The notes under the pieces are model-generated. The model did no database searches. It had not been told where the DNA came from and saw only the letters and a program-made list of their open reading frames with translations. A program made the translations under genes and the position numbers. A DNA stretch of 64,000 nucleotides from positions 1 to 64,000 of the forward strand of contig CAJOHG010000011.1 of the NCBI GenBank assembly GCA_905234395.1, written 5' to 3'. Source of the stretch: an uncultured Selenomonadaceae bacterium (GTDB lineage Bacteria; Bacillota; Negativicutes; Selenomonadales; Selenomonadaceae). Numbering within the stretch: position 1 is the stretch's first letter; every line of letters begins with the position of its first letter. Positions 57,478 to 64,000 of the stretch are shown here, one piece after another.

Positions 57478-60389
57478 TTGTCTTTGCCTCCTGTTAATTG
57501 TTTCTCTTCAAGCTCTTGAAAATTTTTCACGACCTCATAATTCACGACGTCGAAATATTTTTTCGCGCAAGAAATTTTTCCTTCCTCAATGCCGCGCAAC
57601 TGATTTGAATCGACGGAGCCTTTTGTCTCGACGACGAAATAAATTTTGTCAACGGCACCTTCGCGAAAGACAACAGCCCAATCGGGATTGTAATTGCCGT
57701 AAGGCGTCGGAATGCTGAATCGCGGCGGCAACTTGACATAAACGGCAACATTGTCGGTATGATCCAAATCGGCGGCAAAATTTTTCTCGCCCGGTGAATC
57801 GTAAATCAAATAGTCATAAAGATTTTTGACGGTCTCAACGGCGTTGACGTTCAGTTGTCCGCGCAGATCAACGTTGCTGAAAATTTTTATGTCGAAATTC
57901 TCGCCCGTTTCGTTGTAGCTGATTCCGTCGGCGTTATCGACAACTTTTGAGTTGTTGATGAGTTTTTCGGCGTCGCGGAGAAATTTATCGGCGTCGCGTC
58001 GGATGAGCGTGAAAATTTTTTTATCGGCACTGCGCAAAATTTTCATCACGTCGCGTCGAGTTAAGCCCGTCAATTCAACCAACTTGCCGAGCAAATCAAT
58101 CGGCGGATTCGTCACGTCCGCGAACTGAAAATTTCCCGCGCGATGATGTTCGGCGTCAAATTCGGCTTTGTAATTCAAAGTTCCGCTGTCAACGACGAAA
58201 TAACCTTCCGGCACGTGCAGTTGATTGAGCGCGTTCGATGCCCGATTGACAATCGCATTTGATGTGAAGTTGTCGCCGTCGACGCGATAAAAACGTTTCG
58301 GACTGATTCGCGACCAAAGCTCCGTAAAATTTTTCGTGCGCAATTTTTCCGTGTCAAGCTTGGCTTCAACGTTGTTCGCGCGAGCATTTTCAATCACGAT
58401 GCCTTTGTCGCCGACTTCGCCCAAAATTTTTTTGATGTCCGCGCAGTAAGTTGCAAGATCCGTGCCGAAGTCAAGCGCACCGTTCAAGCTGTCGTCGTGA
58501 AATTTTTCCGTCAAGTGTTCGTCGTCGTCAAGATAATCGCGTTTAATCAGAGCGTGGTAAATTTTGCGTGAAAAGTTTTCGTCAACGACACGTCCCGAAA
58601 TTTTTTTGTCGATGAAAAAATCTTGCTTGACAATCAACGGACGATTGACAGCCTCGCGAATTTCCGTTTGAAGTCCCGCCGCGAAAGTCTGATAGCTCTC
58701 GTTGGCAATGACGGTCAAAATATTTACGTTGTGAACGTCCGCGCCGATTTTGGCAACGTCCATGCGTTCGCCGCGATTGTTTATGCAAAGACGCATTCCG
58801 CGACCAACTTCTTGCCGCCGCCGAACGTCGCTTGAACTCTGCTTGAGTGCGCAAATCTGAAAGACGTTTGGATTGTCCCAACCTTCTCGCAAAGTCGAAT
58901 GTGAAAAAATAAATCGCACGGGCGTCTGAAAATCCAACAAGCGTTCTTTGTCGCGCATAATCAAATCGTAAGCGTCAACGTCATCAATCTTGCCGTCAAC
59001 CTGCCGTTTCTTCTTGTCAATCGAAAAATAACCGGCGTGCGTGTCCTGCGCGGCGATTGATTCAAGATAGCGTTGATAATCGGCGTCGGACGTGTCGAAG
59101 TCTTTCACGGCGGCGGTGTACTCTTCCTCAAAAATCTTGGCGTAAAGCCCGGCAACAGGATTATTCGCGTCGTCGTATTGCCGATATTTGGCGACCTCGT
59201 CAATAAAAAAGAGCGACAAAACTTTTATGCCGCGACTGAAAAGTTGAGCCTCGCGCTCAAGGTGTGATTGAATCGTTTCGCGAATTTGAATGCGTCGGAA
59301 AATTTCTTCGCTCACGTCGCCGATAACTTGTCCCGCGAAAAGTTTCAGCCCGTTGATAAATTCAATCGAATTCGCTCCGCCGTCAATCTTCGCCGCGATA
59401 AAATTTCTGTACTCTTCCATGCCGCCCGACAGCTTAAACAAATCGTCCTTCTCAAAAATTTTGCGCGTGATTTTTTTAGTGGCGTTCTTGCCGCGATGAT
59501 TGAAAGTCAAAGTCGCCGCCGGATTTTTTTTTGACAGATTGACGCGTTCAAAGAAAAGATAGCCCGGCGATTTGTCGCCGCGCAGTTCAATGCCTTTGAC
59601 GGAAATTTTTTTGACAAGCCGTTGTTGGTAAGCGTCGAGAGCGTCGAGACGATAAACTTGGTTGAAAAGATTTTTGTGCGTCGCCGAATAGCGCAACGTC
59701 ATCAGCGGATTGAACTGCTTGATTTTTTCACGCGCAACGGTTCCTTCGACGGACTGCGGCTCGTCAATGATAACAATCGGTCGAATTTGCGCGATAACGT
59801 CAATCGGAGCCTGGCTTTGAAATTCGTCAAGGTCGTGCAACATTCGGCGCGCATCGGCACTGCGTGAACTGAACGCCTGCACATTGACAATCATCGCCCA
59901 AATTTTCATGTCGCCAATAAAACTTTGAATCGTCGACAGATTTTTGGAGTTGTAAACGAAGTAGCGAATCTTTTCTTTGTATTCATCCGCGAAATGTTCT
60001 TCGGTCATTGCGAACGTTTTCTTGACGCCTTCACGAATCGCAACGCTCGGCACGACGATAATAAATTTGCTCCAACCGTAATTTTTATTGAGCTCGTACA
60101 TTGTCTTGATGTAGGTGTAAGTTTTGCCAATGCCCGTCTCCATCTCAATCGAAAAATTTTTCCCGTCGAGTTGTTCGCTCGGTGGCAATTTGTTTCTCTT
60201 TTGCACTTCGCGCAGATTTTTCAGCAGTTCATCGTCGCTGAGTTCGATTGGCGCATTTGTTCCGATTTGCAATTCGTCGTCGCCGCTCAACGTGAATTTT
60301 CCCGACTGAAAACTTTGTCCATCAAAAATATCGCAGACTGCCGCCGCCGCATCCGCTTGAAATTGTTGGTGCTTGAATTGAAATTTCAT
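57474..60389 (-). CDS. res: Type III restriction enzyme, Res subunit
   Basis: 971-residue helicase-nuclease. SF2 motifs: METGIGKTYTY (Walker A), VVPSVAIREGVKK (Ia), IIDEPQSVEG (II), LRYSATHKN (III), and HSTLREGWDNPNVF and RRRQEVGRGMRLC (V, VI). The C-terminal PD-(D/E)xK nuclease reads NPDWAVVF ... YFVVETKGS. All catalytic parts look intact. It overlaps mod by 4 bp, as in known type III systems. With Mod it would cut DNA carrying unmodified inverted sites. Confidence 0.95.
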   Translation of the reverse strand: MKFQFKHQQFQADAAAAVCDIFDGQSFQSGKFTLSGDDELQIGTNAPIELSDDELLKNLREVQKRNKLPPSEQLDGKNFSIEMETGIGKTYTYIKTMYELNKNYGWSKFIIVVPSVAIREGVKKTFAMTEEHFADEYKEKIRYFVYNSKNLSTIQSFIGDMKIWAMIVNVQAFSSRSADARRMLHDLDEFQSQAPIDVIAQIRPIVIIDEPQSVEGTVAREKIKQFNPLMTLRYSATHKNLFNQVYRLDALDAYQQRLVKKISVKGIELRGDKSPGYLFFERVNLSKKNPAATLTFNHRGKNATKKITRKIFEKDDLFKLSGGMEEYRNFIAAKIDGGANSIEFINGLKLFAGQVIGDVSEEIFRRIQIRETIQSHLEREAQLFSRGIKVLSLFFIDEVAKYRQYDDANNPVAGLYAKIFEEEYTAAVKDFDTSDADYQRYLESIAAQDTHAGYFSIDKKKRQVDGKIDDVDAYDLIMRDKERLLDFQTPVRFIFSHSTLREGWDNPNVFQICALKQSSSDVRRRQEVGRGMRLCINNRGERMDVAKIGADVHNVNILTVIANESYQTFAAGLQTEIREAVNRPLIVKQDFFIDKKISGRVVDENFSRKIYHALIKRDYLDDDEHLTEKFHDDSLNGALDFGTDLATYCADIKKILGEVGDKGIVIENARANNVEAKLDTEKLRTKNFTELWSRISPKRFYRVDGDNFTSNAIVNRASNALNQLHVPEGYFVVDSGTLNYKAEFDAEHHRAGNFQFADVTNPPIDLLGKLVELTGLTRRDVMKILRSADKKIFTLIRRDADKFLRDAEKLINNSKVVDNADGISYNETGENFDIKIFSNVDLRGQLNVNAVETVKNLYDYLIYDSPGEKNFAADLDHTDNVAVYVKLPPRFSIPTPYGNYNPDWAVVFREGAVDKIYFVVETKGSVDSNQLRGIEEGKISCAKKYFDVVNYEVVKNFQELEEKQLTGGKDK

Positions 60390-62143
60390 AGAACTTTTAC
60401 CTCCGTGTCGGGCGCAACGTAGCGGAAATATGCAAACGCGTTGATTTTGACGGCTGAACTTGCAAACGACGCGTCGCGGAACAAAATTTTGGCGGGCGTG
60501 CGATTTGCCAACGTTCGGAAAAATTCTTCGGGCAGATTTTTTTCAAAGCACGCGAGAATCTTTCCGCCGTAATTCAAAACTTCGTGACCGTCAACCGTCT
60601 CAACCGTCAACGTGTCGTCAAGCGTCGCGCCCGTCTCAAGCAAATAGCCGAACAATAAATCCAACGCGTTGCGGTCGGGCTTGATGTTTTCCACGAAGTC
60701 CAACAAAATTTCCGGCTTCCAAACTTCCGGCGGTTCGATGAAATTTGACGTGTTGACTTTGAAAACTCTAAAGCCGGTGTCGAGTTCGGGATTGTCGATT
60801 TTGATTTTGTCGCCTGCACGACGAATGCGCTCTTCGCCAATGTCGCAGATTGTGTTGTAGCCTGCGCGGCGAGCCTCGGAATTTTCGGGCGTTGATTCGG
60901 GCAACTGAATCATGATGAACTGACGTTTGCCGCCGTCTTGAACGTTAAGTTCCATCACAGCATGAGCCGTCGTCGCAGAGCCGCTGAAAAAATCCATAAC
61001 GATTGAATCAGCGTCCGTTGCAAATTTCAAAATGTATTCAATCAGACTCGTCGGCTTCGGCGAAATAAAAATTTTCTGCCCAAAAATTTCCATAAGCTCG
61101 TTCGTGCCGTCGCCGTTGTAGCCTTGCTTATCAAACCAAGTATTCGGCTTATTGGTCAAATTTCTCTCGGCGGCAAAAACTTTTTGCACGGGACTTGAAG
61201 TGCCGCTCTTGCCGAAAATAATTCTGCCGTCAGCGATTCTGCGCAAAACTTCAGCCTCGTTGAAAACCCAATAACGTCCACGCGGCGGGAAAAATTTTTC
61301 GCCCGTATTTGGATTGGTTATCGCGAAGTGCGGACCTTTGTGGCTTGCCGTCAAACTCATTGTCGTCCAATCACCGCGCGGATCGTTGTCGGGATTGGAA
61401 TATTTACCTTTCAAATATTCTTCTGACTGCGCCAAAGCGAACGGCTTCAGTTGAGTGATGTCTTTGCAATAAACGAGAATAAAATCGTGAACGGGCGGAA
61501 TGAATCCCATGTTGTTGCCGTAAGGTTTCCGCTTCCAAACAATATTCGCGACAAAATTTTTCTCGCCGAAGACTTCGTCGCAGATTTTTTTCAAGTTGGC
61601 TTGCTCGTGGTCGTCAATGCTGATGAAAATCACGCCGTCATCGCGAAGAAAATGTTTGGCAATTAAAAGCCTTGAATAAATCATCGCGCACCAATCGGAA
61701 TGAAAACGTCCGCGACTCTCACGATTTAAAATTCTGTTGCCGTCAACGGCACGCGTGAAGTCGTTGCGATAAATGAAATCTCCGCCCGTGTTATACGGCG
61801 GGTCTGTGTAAATCAGCTTGACCTTGTGAAGATAACTTTCCTGCAAAATTTTCAGCGCGTCGAGATTGTCGCCTTCAATGTAAAGATTTTTCGTGGCGTT
61901 GAAGTCGCGGCTCCTGTCAATAATCGGACGCAACGTTTTTCTAATCGGTTTGTATGCTTCCGAAGTCGCACGTTTCTTGCCGACAAAATCAAAAACGTAA
62001 GTCTCGCGTCCGTCAATCAAGTTGTCGCTCAAAATTTGGCGCAAAAGTTCAAAGTCAATCGCACAAATCAAATTTCCGTCGCCGTCAGCAGATTCGGTGA
62101 TGCATTGCGGAAAAATTTCGGCGAGTTTGTCAATGTTCGTCAT
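60386..62143 (-). CDS. mod: Type III DNA methyltransferase, Mod subunit
   Basis: 585 residues from ATG 62143, which overlaps the cbiE stop (ATGA). Motif IV TDPPYNTGGDF (N6-adenine type) comes at about residue 130, followed by the target-recognition region. Motif I MDFFSGSATTAHAVMELN comes at about 385, the beta-group order. It recognises and methylates a short asymmetric site. No simple-sequence repeat is seen in the gene, so phase variation is not evident. Confidence 0.95.
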   Translation of the reverse strand: MTNIDKLAEIFPQCITESADGDGNLICAIDFELLRQILSDNLIDGRETYVFDFVGKKRATSEAYKPIRKTLRPIIDRSRDFNATKNLYIEGDNLDALKILQESYLHKVKLIYTDPPYNTGGDFIYRNDFTRAVDGNRILNRESRGRFHSDWCAMIYSRLLIAKHFLRDDGVIFISIDDHEQANLKKICDEVFGEKNFVANIVWKRKPYGNNMGFIPPVHDFILVYCKDITQLKPFALAQSEEYLKGKYSNPDNDPRGDWTTMSLTASHKGPHFAITNPNTGEKFFPPRGRYWVFNEAEVLRRIADGRIIFGKSGTSSPVQKVFAAERNLTNKPNTWFDKQGYNGDGTNELMEIFGQKIFISPKPTSLIEYILKFATDADSIVMDFFSGSATTAHAVMELNVQDGGKRQFIMIQLPESTPENSEARRAGYNTICDIGEERIRRAGDKIKIDNPELDTGFRVFKVNTSNFIEPPEVWKPEILLDFVENIKPDRNALDLLFGYLLETGATLDDTLTVETVDGHEVLNYGGKILACFEKNLPEEFFRTLANRTPAKILFRDASFASSAVKINAFAYFRYVAPDTEVKVL

Positions 62144-62772
62144 GTCGGCTCCTTTACGATTAAAATGCAACGTTTGACGGGTGCGGACTGCGCGGCGTCG
62201 ATGAGCGTCGTTGTGAAAATTTTTTCGTCGGCGTATGAAAGTCTTGCGCAGATTGTGACGGAAGAATTTTTATCCCAGCCGCAATCGATAAGCAGTCGTG
62301 AAATTGTCGCGGAGTTGAATTTGTCGTCGGTCAGCAGTCCCAAAATTTTTCCCGCCGAAAATTTCAGAGCTTCCCGCGCAGGTTGTCTTCCGTGAAAACT
62401 TAGGAGCGTTGCGTCGTGCCAAGGCAGTGCGATTTTTGCGAAGGCGAGTTGCATTGCGCTGATTGACGGAATGACCTCGATTGACGACGACGGAAAATTT
62501 TTTCTCAGCAAATCGAGCAACGAATAGTAGCCCGGATCTCCGCTTACCATGACGACGACATCAGCGAGCAAAATTTTTTCGCGGATGAAATTTATCGGCG
62601 CGTCCAAGTCGCGAGTGATGGCGCAAGTGATTTGGTTCGGTGCAGAAAATTCGTTGAGCGCACGAGTTCCGCCGATTAAAAATTTAGCCGCCCGAATTTT
62701 TTCCAGCGCGGCAGGCGTGATGAAATTTTTATCGCCGGGACCGATGCCGACGACGACGATTTTATTTTGCAA
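62140..62772 (-). CDS. cbiE: Precorrin-6Y C5,15-methyltransferase subunit CbiE
   Basis: Corrin-ring methylase of cobalamin synthesis, 210 residues. The N-terminal IVVVGIGPGDKNFITPAAL and VMVSGDPGYYSLL are typical of tetrapyrrole methylases, and IPSISAMQLAFAKI is CbiE-like. The decarboxylating CbiT domain is absent. Start chosen as TTG 62772 with GGAGTG upstream; the frame runs on to 62850 without conservation. No other cobalamin gene is in the window, so it is separated from its pathway partners. Confidence 0.88.
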   Translation of the reverse strand: MQNKIVVVGIGPGDKNFITPAALEKIRAAKFLIGGTRALNEFSAPNQITCAITRDLDAPINFIREKILLADVVVMVSGDPGYYSLLDLLRKNFPSSSIEVIPSISAMQLAFAKIALPWHDATLLSFHGRQPAREALKFSAGKILGLLTDDKFNSATISRLLIDCGWDKNSSVTICARLSYADEKIFTTTLIDAAQSAPVKRCILIVKEPT

Positions 62773-62791
62773 GCCAATCACTCCGTTCAAA

Positions 62792-63241
62792 TTACCAGCG
62801 CAATTTCCGTTGCCACGCGAGCAAATCTTTTTTACCGAGCGGCAAGTCAATCGCCTGTCCGTTGTCGTAGTAAAATTTTACGCGAATTTCTTTGGCGGTG
62901 AGCAAATCTTTCAAACTGGCTTTCGGGAAGTGAAAAAACAATTTATTCTGGTTGCGCCAACCGTCAGCCGTTTGCTTGGTGACAGCGTCAATTTCCCACG
63001 GCGCACCGTCAGTGAAGACAACGACCTTGCCGAGAAGTTGCGCGTCGTCGTAACGATAATCCCACAAGCTAAGCGATGCACCTTCCCAATTTCCGTCGCC
63101 GTCGCGTGCAACTTGAAAATCTGTCGTGGCGTATTTGTCGAGAGTATCAGCTTCGCGGTGATCGTGATGCCACGTGTAACTTGCGCCAAAAATTCCCAGA
63201 AGTATCAGCGCGATACCGACGCCCAGTAAAATTTTTTGCAT
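62792..63241 (-). CDS. Membrane-anchored periplasmic protein of unknown function
   Basis: 149 residues from ATG 63241. One N-terminal hydrophobic segment (MQKILLGVGIALILLGIFGA) acts as signal anchor. The rest is soluble, Trp/Asp-rich (NWEGASLSLWDYRYDDAQLL; DLLAWQRKLRW). No family is recognised. It lies 20 bp upstream of cbiE and seems to open the transcript that runs to dnaE. Confidence 0.65.
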   Translation of the reverse strand: MQKILLGVGIALILLGIFGASYTWHHDHREADTLDKYATTDFQVARDGDGNWEGASLSLWDYRYDDAQLLGKVVVFTDGAPWEIDAVTKQTADGWRNQNKLFFHFPKASLKDLLTAKEIRVKFYYDNGQAIDLPLGKKDLLAWQRKLRW

Positions 63242-63280
63242 GACCGACCCTCGCTTTATTAAACCGCGTCGCAATTATGC

Positions 63281-63309
63281 TTGCAAACGCGAATAAGTTT
63301 TAGTAAAAT
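63281..63309 (+). promoter_or_regulatory. Promoter of the acidic-protein gene
   Basis: TTGCAA (63281-63286), 17-bp spacer, TAAAAT (63304-63309). Further -10-like TATAAT (63317) and TACAAT (63350) lie downstream. Confidence 0.55.
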
Positions 63310-63398
63310 GCATTCGTATAATTCCAAATGATTTTGCGTACCCTAATAGTACAATACATTCGGTGCACTTTTCAATAATTTTTTCGGAGGGAAGTTCT

Positions 63399-63782
63399 AT
63401 GATCAGACCGCGTTTTGAAGATGAAGACGAAGTTTATATCCCGGAAATAGGCGGTGACGAATCGGAATTTGACAGCGTCCACGACAGAGTTCCGCACTCA
63501 AATGCAGGCGTCGCGCTCGGTTGGTCGGCTCTGGAACAGCAAATGTTTGATTTACTCTTGCTCAATCGTTTTGCCGCTGACGATCAAGAATTGCTCGACG
63601 AGACGGCGCGCACAATTTCCCGCCTGGTTGAAACTTTTGAGGCGCACGAGATCGCCCGAATCATGGCGGTTGCGATGATGTCGTTCCAACTTGCCGCGAG
63701 CGAAGATAAATCCTTTGAAGACGAATACAATCGTTATCGCGACTACATTAAAAAGCATCCCGAAGATTTGGAAGAAATTTGA
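63399..63782 (+). CDS. Small acidic protein of unknown function
   Basis: 127 residues, from ATG 63399 with GGAGGG upstream. It is strongly acidic at both ends (RFEDEDEVYIPEIGGDESEF; HPEDLEEI) with a helical core (LEQQMFDLLLLNRFAADDQE; IARIMAVAMMSFQLAAS). No signal peptide and no known domain. A terminator follows, so it is a single-gene unit. Confidence 0.65.
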   Translation: MIRPRFEDEDEVYIPEIGGDESEFDSVHDRVPHSNAGVALGWSALEQQMFDLLLLNRFAADDQELLDETARTISRLVETFEAHEIARIMAVAMMSFQLAASEDKSFEDEYNRYRDYIKKHPEDLEEI

Positions 63783-63803
63783 GCAGACGTCAACAAAAAT
63801 TCA

Positions 63804-63840
63804 ATCCCTTGTCAAAAATTTTCGGCGAGGGACTTTTTTT
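63804..63840 (+). terminator. Rho-independent terminator
   Basis: TCCCTTG pairs with CGAGGGA around AAAAATTTT, followed by seven T. Confidence 0.8.
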
Positions 63841-63841
63841 A

Positions 63842-63880
63842 ATTAGCAGTTAGGAGTTAGCAGATAGCAGTTGTTAACTG
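63842..63880. repeat. TTAGCAG-type heptamer repeat
   Basis: Units TTAGCAG, TTAGGAG, TTAGCAG, ATAGCAG in series; the same motif as at 37057-37116. Confidence 0.75.
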
Positions 63881-63900
63881 ACAGAAAGTGAGCGATTAAT

Positions 63901-64000
63901 TTGGCAGATTTACTTTACACAATCAAAGCGAACACTCCAAAGGAAGAAATTATTCGGCAGCTGCGCGAACATCCCGAAATTAAATTCGTGTCACTCGTCG
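63901..64000 (+). CDS. Probable glutamine synthetase, 5' end only
   Basis: Runs off the right edge after 33 codons from TTG 63901 (AAAGTGAG upstream): MADLLYTIKANTPKEEIIRQ then LREHPEIKFVSLV. The EIKFVSLV string matches what I recall of the N-terminus of some Firmicute glutamine synthetases, where it leads into GVD..GNDTDE. Too little is visible to confirm. Confidence 0.5.
   Translation, partial: MADLLYTIKANTPKEEIIRQLREHPEIKFVSLV

Noticed and set aside
60386-62143. Phase-variable mod gene
   Set aside because: No simple-sequence repeat tract was found in the coding region or near the start.

Overview
The window looks like a chromosome segment of an anaerobic, diderm Firmicute, most likely Negativicutes/Selenomonadales. 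This is inferred from gene content and was not searched. Firmicute-type genes are present: rph-rdgB-yfcE order, fused ThrE exporter, M18 aminopeptidase, YjiH carrier, stand-alone PurH formyltransferase domain and DUF2156. They sit beside Tat-exported flavoenzymes, lipoproteins and an RTX protein. GC content is moderate, and A4-5T4-5 tracts occur throughout coding and intergenic DNA on both strands.

Layout. 1-100: probable edge of an IS element. 0.2-5.8 kb (minus): decaying cluster of SDR, esterase-like lipoprotein, a displaced sbcC fragment, DUF362 protein, flavodoxin, secreted hydrolase, second flavodoxin and a broken copy of it. At least three frameshifts fall here. 5.9-10.9 kb (plus): sbcD-sbcC and a branched-chain amino-acid binding lipoprotein. 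11-17.3 kb (minus): two oligopeptide/nickel-type ABC ATPases, SAM methyltransferase, orphan DNA methyltransferase, RHH regulator, hydrolase, cysteine-rich protein and DUF2156. 17.3-20.4 kb: two solute-binding lipoproteins and small genes, but no permeases. 20.5-25.6 kb: a 1233-residue Hsp70/actin-fold ATPase divergent from an RTX protein. 25.7-34.9 kb: cysE, thrE, metK, PHP phosphatase, cheV, thiD, birA and a purH-like gene. 35-42.4 kb (minus): sucrose/fructan unit of PTS EIIABC, two Tat FAD-oxidoreductases, a coiled-coil membrane protein and a GH32 hydrolase, with a consensus promoter whose spacer is a perfect palindrome. 42.4-49 kb: upp, glycerate kinase, a 24-residue hydrophobic peptide gene resembling a type I toxin, yjiH, M18 aminopeptidase and a coiled-coil membrane protein. 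49.2-52.8 kb (plus): rph, rdgB, yfcE and a MATE pump. 53-63.2 kb (minus): tightly packed lipoprotein-cbiE-mod-res-MFS-dnaE. The right edge holds a small acidic protein and the start of a probable glutamine synthetase.

The most unusual signal is structural. At least six genes carry short (about 60-195 bp) diverged segmental tandem duplications of their own 5' or 3' ends, at offsets of 120-223 bp: flavodoxin, an ABC ATPase, cysE, the 49-kb membrane protein gene, rph and dnaE. One sbcC fragment lies dispersed about 6.5 kb away. Short heptamer/octamer repeats lie in intergenic DNA and inside one ABC ATPase gene. Together these suggest an active local duplication process in this genome. No CRISPR array, tRNA, rRNA or prophage was seen.
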